A stretch of DNA of 64,000 nucleotides from an uncultured Alphaproteobacteria bacterium. GTDB lineage: Bacteria; Pseudomonadota; Alphaproteobacteria; Caulobacterales; Aquidulcibacteraceae. The notes below the pieces were generated by a model. The model did not search any database, was not told the origin of the DNA, and was given only the letters and a program-made list of their open reading frames with translations. Positions 17,013 to 26,278 of the stretch are shown here, one piece after another (within the stretch, counting starts at the first letter, position 1; each line of letters opens with the position of its first letter). The stretch covers positions 1-64,000 of the forward strand of contig CADEEL010000010.1 of NCBI GenBank assembly GCA_902826335.1, written 5' to 3'. The position numbers and the translations under genes are program-made.

Positions 17013-17944
17013 AGCGCCTCGCCCTTGTGATTGGGGTCTGCCTCGCGACGGCCTGTTCTCAAACCACCGAGACACCGAGCGAAGCTGCGCCCACGGAGAC
17101 CGGCGATTCAGGCGTCCACATGGATGCAGCCACGCAGCAGCGCACGGGCGTGGTTATTTCTGCCATTGAGGCAATCAACGCGCCGCGATCGGTTGAAGGC
17201 TATGCGCGCGTCATGGATGTTGGGCCTTTGGCGGCGATCGACGCCGAGGTCGGCGCAGCGCAGTCGGCGGCGGTCGCATCACGCGAAGAGTATCGTCGGT
17301 TGCAAGCGTTGGCCGCCGCAGACCAGGCCGCTTCGGTGCGCGCCGTGGAGGCAGCCCGCGCGCAGGCCGGCGCTGACAGCGCGCGCGCAGAATTGGCCTC
17401 GCGCCGTATTGGGCTTGAATGGGGACCGGGGCTTGTGCGTCTGTCACCCGCCCAGCGTTCACAATTGCTGAGCGATGTTGCTGCCGGGCGCGCGGCCCTG
17501 ATGCGTGTGGACGCGAGCGGCGCGAGCCAAGGCGCCCGGCGTGTGCTTTTGCGGCCCGATGCGGGACAGGTTATCGCGGCGACCATACTTGGCGCGGCGG
17601 GCGGCGCTGATCCGCGCTTGCAGACGGCTGGTGTCTTGGCGGTCGTGCGTGGCGGCGAAGCTGCGCGTCTGCCGGCAGGGCGCCTCATCGGGGCTGAAAT
17701 CGAACTTGGCGGCGCCGAGCCGGGCTTCCTGCTGCCGAGCGCAGCGATCATCCGCGCCGAAAACGCCATGTGGGTCTATGTCCGCACTGGCGCGGATACA
17801 TTCGAGCGCCGCGCGGTACAAGGCGCACGCGCCATTGATCGCGGTTGGTTTGCCCCCGCGGGTTTTGCCGCCGGAGACATGATCGTCTCCGATGGCGCTG
17901 CCTCCTTGCTCGCTGCCGAACGCGGTCCGGTGGAGGCGGAGTAG
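17009..17944 (+). CDS. Periplasmic adaptor lipoprotein of RND efflux
   Basis: 311 residues from the ATG at 17009, inside the TolC stop. A lipobox (ATACS) gives a lipidated N-terminus. The sequence has the membrane-fusion-protein pattern, beginning with GVHMDAATQQRTGV, a helical hairpin (residues ~80-140) and a C-terminal beta domain ending PAGFAAGDMIVSDGA. It is shorter than most CusB/CzcB proteins and lacks extra metal-binding domains. It couples the outer duct to the RND pump encoded five bases downstream. Confidence 0.85.
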   Translation: MKRLALVIGVCLATACSQTTETPSEAAPTETGDSGVHMDAATQQRTGVVISAIEAINAPRSVEGYARVMDVGPLAAIDAEVGAAQSAAVASREEYRRLQALAAADQAASVRAVEAARAQAGADSARAELASRRIGLEWGPGLVRLSPAQRSQLLSDVAAGRAALMRVDASGASQGARRVLLRPDAGQVIAATILGAAGGADPRLQTAGVLAVVRGGEAARLPAGRLIGAEIELGGAEPGFLLPSAAIIRAENAMWVYVRTGADTFERRAVQGARAIDRGWFAPAGFAAGDMIVSDGAASLLAAERGPVEAE

Positions 17945-17948
17945 GGCC

Positions 17949-20900
17949 ATGCTTTCAGCGATCGTCGGCGGCTCGCTCCAACGTCCGCGTCTCGTCATTC
18001 TCGCCGCGCTCCTTCTGCTGCTCTATGGCGGCCTCACAGTGCTGCGCGCGAAGTATGATGTGTTTCCCGAGTTCGTGCCGGCGCAAGCGAGCGTGCAGAC
18101 CGAGGCGCCGGGGCTTGTCGCCGATCAAGTCGAGTTGCTGGTCACGCGGCCCTTGGAAGACGTGATCAATGGGGCCAATGGCGTCGCCAGCGTGCGCTCG
18201 GAGTCCATTCAGGGTCTGTCGGTGATCAACATCACCTTCAATGAGGGCGCTGACCCGTTTCGCGCGCGCCAGATCGTGTCGGAGCAATTGGCGCAAGCAG
18301 CGGGGCGATTGCCGGCAGGCGTCTCCGTCCCCGCGCTGACGCCGCTCACATCCTCGACCATGGATTTGCTCAAGATCGGGTTCACCTCCGATCGCCTCGA
18401 CCTCATTCAGCTGCGTGACCTCATTGAGTGGACCGTGCGTCCGCGCTTGCTCGCGGTTCCGGGTGTCGCGCGCGCCAACATATTCGGCGGCGCGCCCAGG
18501 CGCCTTGAAGTGCGCGTGCGCTCCGCGGACCTGCTCGCCCGCAACCTCAACCTCGCCGATGTGGCCAATGCGGTGCGCGCTGCGACATCCGTGCGCGGCG
18601 GCGGCTTCATCGATACGCCGAACCAGCGCATCCTGGTTGAGCCGCACGGCCAGGCGGTGACGGCGGCGGCGCTTGCGCAAGCTGTCGTCGCGCCTGGCGC
18701 TGGTCTGCCTGTGCGGCTGGGTGACATTGCCGATGTGGTCGATGCGCCCGCGCCGCAATTCGGCGAGACGTTGATCATGGGCAAACGCGGGTCGCTGCTC
18801 ACGTTGTCGAGCCAGTATGGCGCCAACACCCTTGAAGTGACACATGCGGTGGAGGCCGCGCTCACCGATCTGCGGCCTGCGCTCACGGCGCAAGGCGTTG
18901 TGATCTATCCGGCATTGCATCGCCCCGCGAATTTCATCGAAACCGCGCTTCGGCATATCGAGATCGATCTGCTGATTGGCGCGGTGCTGATCATGGTCAT
19001 CTTGATGGTCTTCCTGCGCAGTCCGCGTGTGGCGTTTGTGGCCTTCGTTTCGATCCCGCTGTCGTTGCTGGCGGCGGTGATCGTGCTGGACGCGCTCGGC
19101 CAAACCATCAACACCATGAGTCTCGGCGGGCTCGCCGTTGCGCTGGGCGTGGTGATTGACGACGCCGTCGTCGGCATCGAGAACATCGTGCGCCGCCTTC
19201 GCCTTGCCGGACCTGGAACGCCAGCCGCGAAGACCGTACTCGACGCATCGATCGAAGTGCGCGCGCCGATCGTGTACGCGACTTTTGTGCTCGCGGCGAC
19301 AGTGGCTCCAATTCTGTTCCTTTCGGGGCTTCAGGGGGCGTTCTTCAGCCCGCTGGCCTTTTCGTTCTTACTGGCGACATTAGCTTCGTTGGTTGTGGCG
19401 TTGACTGTCACCCCGGCCTTGGCGCTGCTGCTCTTGCAGAATACGCCGTTGCACGAAGAGCCCAGACTGCTGACGCGGCTCAAAGATGCGCATGAGGGCG
19501 TGCTTCGCCGGCTTTGTGCTCGGCCGACACTCGCGGTTGCGGCCACGTTGATGATGGGTGTGGTGACGATCGGGAGCTTCTTCGTGTTCGGAGCGGAGTT
19601 GCTCCCGGCGTTTCGTGAACGCCACTATGTTCTCGCACTCAACGGCCCTCCTGGGGCCTCCATTGATTGGATGCGCAATATCGGCGGGCATGTGACGCAC
19701 GATCTTCTCGCGATCCCCGGCGTCGCGACGGTGGAACAGCAAATCGGCCGCGCCGCCGCCGGCGAAGACACCTGGCCGCCAAATCGTAGCGAATTCCACG
19801 TTGAACTCGGACAAGTGAGCGGTCATCAGGAAGAAGAAATCTTGACGCGAATTCGCGCTGTGCTGGGATCCTATCCGGGCGTCCAGACCGAAGCGCTAAC
19901 CTTCCTCGGCGATCGGATCGGTGAATCGCTTTCGGGCGAAACCGCAGCGGTCGCCATTGGCATCTATGGCCCCGACCTTGATGTGCTCGACCAAGTCGGG
20001 TCGCAGGTTGCAGCAGCTCTATCGCGCGTGCCGGGCGCCGCCGATGTGCAGGTCAAGTCACCGCCAGCCGCGCCGCTCGTCAACGTCGCACTTGACCCGG
20101 TTCGCTTAGGTCTCAGCGGCCTTTCGACGACCGACGCCTATGACAGCATCGAAGCGACCTTCCAGGGTCAGACCGTCGCGCAGATCACTGATGGGCAGCG
20201 CATTGCCGACGTTGCTATCGTGACGCCGCGCGAGGGACCGAACGAACCCGAGACGGCAGGGTCATTGCTGGTGCAAGGCGCGGCGAGTGGGGCCGCGCTT
20301 AGCGCCGTCGCGGACGTTTCATCGGGCGAGGGGCGCGCCAGCATTCTCCACGATGGCGGTCGCCGCCGGCAGGTCGTGACCGCCAATCCGACGACGTCTG
20401 ATGTAACCGGGTTTGTCGCGCGCGCCCGCGCTGAAATTGCGCGTTCCGTCCATCTGCCGCCCGGAATCTATCTTGAGTATTCCGGGATCGCGGAAGGTCA
20501 GGCGGCGGCGTCCCGGCAAGTGCTTGTCAACGTCGCCGTGGCTGCGGTCGCCGTGGTGGCCTTGCTGCTGCTTGCGTTCGGTGACGGACGCGCTGCCGCG
20601 CTCATCCTGTCGGGTGCGCCGTTCGCGCTCGCCGGCGGCGCGTTGGGTATTGCGCTGATCGGCGGCGTGCTGTCGCTGGGCGCGCTGGTCGGCTTTGTCA
20701 CGCTGTTCGGCATCGCCGCGCGAAACGCCATTCTGCTGGTCTCGCACGCCGACCATCTGGTCGAGGTGGAGAATGCGCCTTGGGGGCTAGAGACTGTGCT
20801 GCGCTCCGCCCGTGAACGTGTGACGCCAATTCTGATGACGGCGCTCGTTACGGCGCTCGGATTGCTGCCGTTGGCGCTTGGCACTGGCGAGGCCGGACGC

Positions 20901-21053
20901 GAAGTGCAGGGGCCAATGGCCGTCGTTATCCTCGGGGGCCTTCTCACCTCCACGATCATGAGCCTGGTTCTGGCGCCGCCGCTGATCTTGGCGTTTCGCC
21001 GCAAGGCTGATCCAGGGCAGGATGCCGGGCAGTCCAGATTGGCGGAGGCCTGA
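17949..21053 (+). CDS. Heavy-metal RND pump (CusA/CzcA-type)
   Basis: 1034 residues from the ATG at 17949. It has the full RND layout: first membrane helix at ~15-33, porter domain, the central membrane block with GVVIDDAVVGIENIVRR, a second large periplasmic loop, and the final block with GFVTLFGIAARNAILLVSH. The AKYDVFPEFVP start and the helix-4 acidic motif place it in the HME (metal) branch rather than the drug branch. The metal is not certain; the surrounding copper genes make Cu/Ag or a divalent metal plausible. Confidence 0.92.
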   Translation: MLSAIVGGSLQRPRLVILAALLLLLYGGLTVLRAKYDVFPEFVPAQASVQTEAPGLVADQVELLVTRPLEDVINGANGVASVRSESIQGLSVINITFNEGADPFRARQIVSEQLAQAAGRLPAGVSVPALTPLTSSTMDLLKIGFTSDRLDLIQLRDLIEWTVRPRLLAVPGVARANIFGGAPRRLEVRVRSADLLARNLNLADVANAVRAATSVRGGGFIDTPNQRILVEPHGQAVTAAALAQAVVAPGAGLPVRLGDIADVVDAPAPQFGETLIMGKRGSLLTLSSQYGANTLEVTHAVEAALTDLRPALTAQGVVIYPALHRPANFIETALRHIEIDLLIGAVLIMVILMVFLRSPRVAFVAFVSIPLSLLAAVIVLDALGQTINTMSLGGLAVALGVVIDDAVVGIENIVRRLRLAGPGTPAAKTVLDASIEVRAPIVYATFVLAATVAPILFLSGLQGAFFSPLAFSFLLATLASLVVALTVTPALALLLLQNTPLHEEPRLLTRLKDAHEGVLRRLCARPTLAVAATLMMGVVTIGSFFVFGAELLPAFRERHYVLALNGPPGASIDWMRNIGGHVTHDLLAIPGVATVEQQIGRAAAGEDTWPPNRSEFHVELGQVSGHQEEEILTRIRAVLGSYPGVQTEALTFLGDRIGESLSGETAAVAIGIYGPDLDVLDQVGSQVAAALSRVPGAADVQVKSPPAAPLVNVALDPVRLGLSGLSTTDAYDSIEATFQGQTVAQITDGQRIADVAIVTPREGPNEPETAGSLLVQGAASGAALSAVADVSSGEGRASILHDGGRRRQVVTANPTTSDVTGFVARARAEIARSVHLPPGIYLEYSGIAEGQAAASRQVLVNVAVAAVAVVALLLLAFGDGRAAALILSGAPFALAGGALGIALIGGVLSLGALVGFVTLFGIAARNAILLVSHADHLVEVENAPWGLETVLRSARERVTPILMTALVTALGLLPLALGTGEAGREVQGPMAVVILGGLLTSTIMSLVLAPPLILAFRRKADPGQDAGQSRLAEA

Positions 21054-21725
21054 GTGCGCGTCCTCATCGTTGAAGACGACCTCGAAACCCAGTCCTACGT
21101 TTCTCAGGGGTTGACTGAGGCGGGCCACAGCATCGAGGCAAGCGCAACCGGCGCGGACGGGCTCCTGCGGGCGCGCCAGGGCGGATACGATCTCCTTATC
21201 GTCGATCGGATGATGCCGGAGCTCGATGGGCTTTCGCTCGTGAAGGCGATCCGATCAGCCGGGATTGCAACGCCCGTGTTGATGCTCACCGCTATGGGCG
21301 CCGTGGCCGATCGCGTCGATGGGCTGGAGGCCGGGGCGGACGACTATCTGGTGAAACCGTTCTCGTTCGCGGAACTGTCCGCGCGCGTGAATGCGTTGGC
21401 GCGCCGACCGCCGTTGCAGGCGGACACGAAGCTGGTCGTTGGCGACCTCGTGCTCGATCGTCTCCAGCGGATTGTTCGCCGCGGCGAGACGCAAGTCGAC
21501 CTCCAGACCCGTGAGTTTCAACTGCTCGAGCTCATGATGCTCAACGCAGGCCGCGTCGTGACGCGAACGATGATGCTGGAAAGCGTCTGGAACTTTCGCT
21601 TCGATCCGGGCACGAACATCGTCGAGACGCATATGAGCCGCATACGTTCCAAAATCGATCGCGGCGGCGATGCCCCTTTGATCCACACGATACGCGGCGA
21701 AGGATATGTGATCCGTGCGGATTGA
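21054..21725 (+). CDS. OmpR-family response regulator
   Basis: 223 residues, GTG start at 21054 directly after the pump stop. Receiver domain with the acidic pair (VEDD), phospho-Asp in LLIVDRMMPELDG (D near residue 51), T/A and K (DDYLVKPFS); C-terminal winged helix with SRIRSKID and HTIRGEGYVI. Likely controls the efflux operon in response to periplasmic metal, like CusR/CopR. It overlaps the sensor-kinase gene by 11 bases. Confidence 0.93.
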   Translation: MRVLIVEDDLETQSYVSQGLTEAGHSIEASATGADGLLRARQGGYDLLIVDRMMPELDGLSLVKAIRSAGIATPVLMLTAMGAVADRVDGLEAGADDYLVKPFSFAELSARVNALARRPPLQADTKLVVGDLVLDRLQRIVRRGETQVDLQTREFQLLELMMLNAGRVVTRTMMLESVWNFRFDPGTNIVETHMSRIRSKIDRGGDAPLIHTIRGEGYVIRAD

Positions 21726-23085
21726 TCACGTATTCTCCTCGACAAGTTTCCGGCTTTCCGTCGCCTTTGCGGGACTACTGATCGCGGCCTTCGTTGCGGC
21801 AGGACTTGGCGTTTGGGTTGCGACGCGCTCTATCGCGGAGCGGCAAACGCGTGAGCACGTCACTGCCGAAATGCAGTCGATCCGCCAAGAAATCTCGGTA
21901 GAAGGATTGCCTGCTGGGATCGCGGCCATTGAAAATCGCGCATCGCGCCCAGGCGCGCTTGAGTATCGGTTGACATCGCCAGAAGGTCAGGTTCTGGCGG
22001 GCAATCTCACGACCACCAATCTGCGCCCTGGCTGGCAGTTTGTCGATTTGCCGGATCGGCAGGGTCTGCGCCACGGCCAGGACGATCTCGTCATCCTTTC
22101 TGAGCGGCTGCCTGACGGCGCCGTCCTGGCAATCGGTGGCGATTTGGAGCGTGGCGAGAGCGTGCGCATCGCGGTGCTTCAGACGCTTTTGTGGATTGGC
22201 GGTCTCAGCGCCGCCATCGCCATCGCCCTTGGTCTCTGGATTACACGATACACGCTGCGGCGTATGGACCTCCTCTCCGCTTCCTTGGCTGCCGTGGCGG
22301 CGGGAGATCTGACGGCGCGAACTGTAACGCGAACACCGCCACGCGACGATCTGGATCGGTTGTCCGCTGGTGCCAACGCCATGCTTGAGCAGATCACTAT
22401 GCTGGTCGCCAATGTCCGTCGCGTTTCCACGGATGTCGCGCACGATCTGCGCACGCCTCTGTCGCATGTCCGGCAGGATCTTGAACTCGCCGCGAAAGAC
22501 GCAGCGCCTCAAACCCTGAGACATATTGAAACTGCGCAGGGTCGCCTTGAAGCGCTGCTGCGAACCTTCGACGCCATGCTGCGTCTTGCTGAAATCGAGG
22601 CGGGGAGGTCTCGGGCGCGTTTTGCCCCGGTGGACGTTGCAGAAGTTGTGGAGAGCGTTGCAGACGCCTATCGCCCCGACGTGGAAGCGCGCGGCGGGGC
22701 GCTTGTGCTCGTTGCTTCCAAGCCCCTGACCATTGAAGGGGATGCTGATTTGATGGCTCAGGCCGTTGCGAACCTCATCGAGAACGCCATGACGCACGGG
22801 GGCGCACGTCCAAACATCAGTGTGGGGGTTCGCTCCGATACGAACGCTTGGGACATCGCGGTTTCGGATAATGGGCCGGGGATCGCGGAGGCAGATCGAG
22901 AAAAAGTGCTTGAGCCCTTTGCGCGGCTGGATGCGAGCCGCTCAACGCCGGGGTCTGGATTGGGTCTCGCGATTGTCGCTGCCATCGCTCGCTTGCACGG
23001 CGCAAACATCACATTGGAAGACGCCGGCCCTGGTTTGCGTGTCGTGCTGCGCGGAGCGCGTACCGAAGCGACGACGGCGGCATGA
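21715..23085 (+). CDS. Membrane sensor histidine kinase
   Basis: 456 residues, GTG start at 21715 overlapping the regulator gene. Two membrane helices (~15-38 and ~155-180) bracket a periplasmic sensor domain of about 115 residues, then HAMP, an H-box (STDVAHDLRTPLSHVRQD, His near residue 244), N-box (NLIENAMTHG) and G-boxes (DNGPGI, GSGLGLAIV). Partner of the OmpR-type regulator; CusS/CopS-like in context. The periplasmic sensor lacks obvious His/Met clusters, so the ligand is unclear. Confidence 0.92.
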   Translation: MRIDHVFSSTSFRLSVAFAGLLIAAFVAAGLGVWVATRSIAERQTREHVTAEMQSIRQEISVEGLPAGIAAIENRASRPGALEYRLTSPEGQVLAGNLTTTNLRPGWQFVDLPDRQGLRHGQDDLVILSERLPDGAVLAIGGDLERGESVRIAVLQTLLWIGGLSAAIAIALGLWITRYTLRRMDLLSASLAAVAAGDLTARTVTRTPPRDDLDRLSAGANAMLEQITMLVANVRRVSTDVAHDLRTPLSHVRQDLELAAKDAAPQTLRHIETAQGRLEALLRTFDAMLRLAEIEAGRSRARFAPVDVAEVVESVADAYRPDVEARGGALVLVASKPLTIEGDADLMAQAVANLIENAMTHGGARPNISVGVRSDTNAWDIAVSDNGPGIAEADREKVLEPFARLDASRSTPGSGLGLAIVAAIARLHGANITLEDAGPGLRVVLRGARTEATTAA

Positions 23086-24296
23086 AACGAACGCAAGCCG
23101 CGCCATCCAGACCGAGCATTGCAATTCCGCGCACGGTGTGGGCGCTCGGACTCGTGAGTTTCTTCATGGATGCTTCTTCGGAAACCATTCATGCCTTGCT
23201 GCCGCTTTTTTTGACGACGACCCTTGGCGTGAGTGTTGCCGTCGTCGGCCTGATCGATGGCGTGGCTGAATCGACTGCTGCAATCGCCAAAGTGTTTTCC
23301 GGGTATCTCTCGGATCGAACCGGCAAACGGAAACCGCTCATTCTCTTTGGATATGGTTTGGCCGCGTTGACCAAGCCACTGTTTGCGATCGCCGGCGGAC
23401 CTCTGACGGTTTTCGCGGCGCGGTTCGCTGATCGGATCGGAAAGGGCCTGCGCGGCGCGCCCCGTGACGCGCTGGTGGCGGACGTGACCCCTCCGGAAAT
23501 TCGCGGCAGGGCCTTTGGTCTTCGCCAGGCGATGGATACGGCAGGCGCCTTTGCCGGACCTCTGCTGGCCATCGCTCTGATGGCGCTCTTCGCGAACGAT
23601 ATGCGCGCCGTGTTCTGGGTTGCCGCGATTCCGGCCGCGCTCGCCGTCCTGTGCGTTCTGCTGGGCGTTGCGGATCGTCCAGGCAGCGAGGATAAGCAGG
23701 CCGCACGACCGCCGATCCGATGGCGTGACCTGCGTCAGTTCAGAGTGGGGTTCTGGACGGTGGTCGCCATTGGCGTTGTGTTCACGCTCGCGCGTTTCAG
23801 CGAAGCGTTCTTGGTTCTGAAAGCCAATGCGGAGGGGTTGCCGTTGGCTTTGGCGCCATTGGTCTTGGTGGTGATGAACATCGTCTATGCGCTTGGCGCC
23901 TATCCAGCCGGCGCACTATCTGATCGCATCCCAGCGGGCCTGCTTCTGCTCGGAGGTCTTGTCGTCCTGATCGGCGCCGATGTCGTGATCGCGCTCGTGC
24001 CGGGACTGGTTGGCGCGTTTGTCGGTATTGCACTCTGGGGCGCTCATATGGCGCTGACGCAGGGGCTCCTGGCAAAACTGGTCGCGGAGCATGCGCCAGA
24101 TCAATTGCGCGGATCTGCCTTTGGCCTCTTCAATTTGGCGACGGGCGTGGCGCTACTCATTGCGAGCATCGTTGCCGGCATTCTCTGGGATCAGGTGGGG
24201 GCGTCGGCGACATTTCTTGCGGGCGCCCTGTTTGGCGCGTTGGCGGGAGTCCTCATCCTGTGCACGCAGTCGTCGCTCATCGCGCGGAGAAGCTGA
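23082..24296 (+). CDS. MFS transporter
   Basis: 404 residues with twelve predicted membrane segments and the MFS loop signature GYLSDRTGKRKP between helices 2 and 3. It resembles permeases of the YfmO/arabinose-efflux-type group often found beside metal-efflux RND operons. It starts inside the kinase stop (ATGA), so it belongs to the same transcription unit. Substrate unknown. Confidence 0.85.
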   Translation: MKRTQAAPSRPSIAIPRTVWALGLVSFFMDASSETIHALLPLFLTTTLGVSVAVVGLIDGVAESTAAIAKVFSGYLSDRTGKRKPLILFGYGLAALTKPLFAIAGGPLTVFAARFADRIGKGLRGAPRDALVADVTPPEIRGRAFGLRQAMDTAGAFAGPLLAIALMALFANDMRAVFWVAAIPAALAVLCVLLGVADRPGSEDKQAARPPIRWRDLRQFRVGFWTVVAIGVVFTLARFSEAFLVLKANAEGLPLALAPLVLVVMNIVYALGAYPAGALSDRIPAGLLLLGGLVVLIGADVVIALVPGLVGAFVGIALWGAHMALTQGLLAKLVAEHAPDQLRGSAFGLFNLATGVALLIASIVAGILWDQVGASATFLAGALFGALAGVLILCTQSSLIARRS

Positions 24297-24326
24297 CGTG
24301 ATGTTGATGAAGTCACGAGGGTTGCG

Positions 24327-25043
24327 ATGACCAACGATATGGTTTCACCGTCGCTTCGACGCCGCCTGTTCTCAGAGGTGGGGCCGTTGCTCGCCATCGC
24401 GGTGGCTGCGCTCGGGCTGCTTGCCTTCGGAAAGGTTGCCGAGGAATCCGTAGAGGGCGAAACGCATGCTTTCGACCGGGCAATCCTTTTCGCCTTGCGC
24501 ACGCCGGGTAGCGTCGGCGACCCAATCGGCCCTGCCTGGTTCGAGCACGCAGTGGGGGACCTGACGAGCCTTGGCGGTTACGCAATCCTGACGCTCCTCG
24601 TGGTCGGCGTTTGCGCCTATCTGCTGGCGATGGGAAAACGAGGCAGCGCGTTGCTCATCGTCGGCGCCGTCGTGAGCGGCGCTCTGTTGAGCGAAAGCCT
24701 GAAGATGGGATTCGCGCGACCGAGACCGGATTTGGTGCCGCATTTGGTCGTGGCTGAAAGCGGAAGCTTCCCGAGCGGCCATGCGATGCTTTCCGCAATC
24801 GCGTACTTGACCATTGGCGTCTTGCTGGCGCGAATTCATGAACAGCCACGCGTCAAGTCTTTGGTGCTTGGCATTGCGATCGCGCTGACCCTTATTGTCG
24901 GCGCAAGTCGCGTGTACCTGGGCGTCCACTGGCCCACCGATGTGTTGGCTGGCTGGTCCCTTGGCGCGGCCTGGGCGGCGCTCTGGTGGCTGTTGGCCTG
25001 GTGGCTGCAACAGCGAGGGACGGTGGAAGGCGCTGAGACGTAG
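24327..25043 (+). CDS. PAP2-family membrane phosphatase
   Basis: 238 residues, about six membrane segments, and all three PAP2 active-site motifs: KMGFARPRPD (K-x6-RP), PSGHAM, and SRVYLGVHWPTDVLAG (SR-x5-H-x3-D). Such enzymes dephosphorylate undecaprenyl pyrophosphate, phosphatidate or related lipids in the membrane. It follows the MFS gene by ~30 bp and is probably the last gene of the efflux operon. Confidence 0.9.
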   Translation: MTNDMVSPSLRRRLFSEVGPLLAIAVAALGLLAFGKVAEESVEGETHAFDRAILFALRTPGSVGDPIGPAWFEHAVGDLTSLGGYAILTLLVVGVCAYLLAMGKRGSALLIVGAVVSGALLSESLKMGFARPRPDLVPHLVVAESGSFPSGHAMLSAIAYLTIGVLLARIHEQPRVKSLVLGIAIALTLIVGASRVYLGVHWPTDVLAGWSLGAAWAALWWLLAWWLQQRGTVEGAET

Positions 25044-25098
25044 CAGCCGGAACGGTCCAAGCACTGGCGCGCCATTGCTTACTGGCGTGCCTTAGCCC

Positions 25099-25243
25099 TG
25101 TGTTCGGCCCGCGCCGGAGGCGCACGGCTCGTAGCTCACCTAAGACAAAGCCCTGCGTCCCGACACCTCCAGGAAGCCAGTGCGCGCAGGCGGCGTCACA
25201 GGCGAAAAGCGAAGCGTGCCTTGACGCCGCCGAGCACGATGGC
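25099..25243 (+). repeat. Structured dispersed element, copy 2 (type B)
   Basis: The upstream part has a GCGCC-GGA-GGCGC hairpin near 25111-25123. The conserved stem is GGCGGCGTC (25189-25197) with GACGCCGCC (25223-25231), then AGGC/GCCT (25200-25203/25218-25221). It is closely similar to the copy at 42.5-42.7 kb and matches copies 1 and 4 in the last hairpin and in the tail ending CACGATGGC. Relative to copy 1, stem pair 2 changes from C-G to G-C, keeping the pairing. Confidence 0.75.
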
Positions 25244-25379
25244 AGTCAGCCGATGCAATGCAGGCGAGGAGCGTGTAGAATCTAACGCGTTGGCGGCGCG
25301 GTTCGTCCTGGTTTCGCGAACGATCGCGGTCTGTTTCTTCACGCGCTCGATTAACGTCGCCGATTTGCGCTACACGCCG

Positions 25380-25492
25380 CTGCGCGTCAGGGATCGCGGC
25401 CCGAAGGGCGAAGACGCGCTTAAAGTTCGCGGTTCGTGCGGCTTCGTGCGTCAGCACAAGAGCCCGGCGGCCGAAGGCGGCGACGCCCAAGG
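25380..25492 (+). repeat. Second repeat block, copy 2
   Basis: Counterpart of 10154-10275, sharing GCGTCAGGGA, GGCTTCGTGCGTCAGCAC and GGCGGCGACGCCC. The 25044-25538 interval as a whole holds no convincing gene; it consists of the two repeat blocks with ~135 bp of unassigned DNA between them. Confidence 0.55.
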
Positions 25493-25538
25493 GACGACGA
25501 GTAGGGGTATAGCCATAGAGTCTGCTGCGGCGCGCCCA

Positions 25539-26252
25539 CTAGCCCGGAATGGCCTTCGCCTGCCGCCGCGTCCTGAAGCGAATGCGATAGGGGATGAGCA
25601 CGATGCCCGCGATCACTGAGAGCAAAGTGATCGCTGTGACGACGATGATGAGCGGGTGGTTGAAGTCTTCGTGATTTTCCCAGTCCATGATGTGCAGCGC
25701 CCAAAGCGTATCGTAGATGCGCCACAGATCGGAACGGCGCGCCGTCACAGCGCCGGTGTTTTGCGCGACGTAGACCGAGAGTCCGCCGTCCGGAAACTGA
25801 ACGCGCCACGCTGGCAATGCGCCGCGGTATTCGGCTGAGGCCTCGGTCACGAGCGTCACGTCCGTAGGCTCGGAAGCGAGTGTGACGTGCGCGCGCGCGA
25901 CGGCGCTCGCCTGCGTCGCGCTCAAGGGCGAAAGTCGCTCCAACGTAAGGGCTGCATAGAGAGCAGGCGGCCCATCGGAGAACTCGGCAACGATGACCGG
26001 GCCACTGAGCCGTCTCTCAATCGTGAGCTTCGTGGGCAGCTCGTTTTGGTCTCCGCGCAGGCTCGTGAGCGACGCCAGTGTTGCCGTGTCGATCGGCTGA
26101 GTTTGCGCCGGGCGGATCAGGTTCTCGCTGCGTATCTGCTCAATCGGGAAGAGCGTGAAGAAGAGACCGCTGACGACCCAAAAGACGACCTGGACGCCAA
26201 CCAGCAACGCCAGCCATTTGTGGACCCACGAGGCCATTCTTGCGAGTTGCAC
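25539..26252 (-). CDS. PepSY-domain membrane protein
   Basis: 237 residues. N-terminal helix (WLALLVGVQVVFWVVSGLFF), PepSY-type periplasmic region with YRGALPAWRVQFPDGGLSVYV, the LWALHIMDW sequence and a C-terminal helix. The start is probably the GTG at 26252, which has a G-rich ribosome site five bases upstream; the ATG at 26237 is the alternative. Such proteins accompany copper and iron reductase systems. Last gene of the cop operon, 26 bp after copD. Confidence 0.78.
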   Translation of the reverse strand: MQLARMASWVHKWLALLVGVQVVFWVVSGLFFTLFPIEQIRSENLIRPAQTQPIDTATLASLTSLRGDQNELPTKLTIERRLSGPVIVAEFSDGPPALYAALTLERLSPLSATQASAVARAHVTLASEPTDVTLVTEASAEYRGALPAWRVQFPDGGLSVYVAQNTGAVTARRSDLWRIYDTLWALHIMDWENHEDFNHPLIIVVTAITLLSVIAGIVLIPYRIRFRTRRQAKAIPG

Positions 26253-26278
26253 TGCGCTTCCCCCCTTTGCGTGTTGTT

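Noticed and set aside
17955-19103. 382-codon minus-strand frame
   Set aside because: Antisense to the RND pump, no domain.
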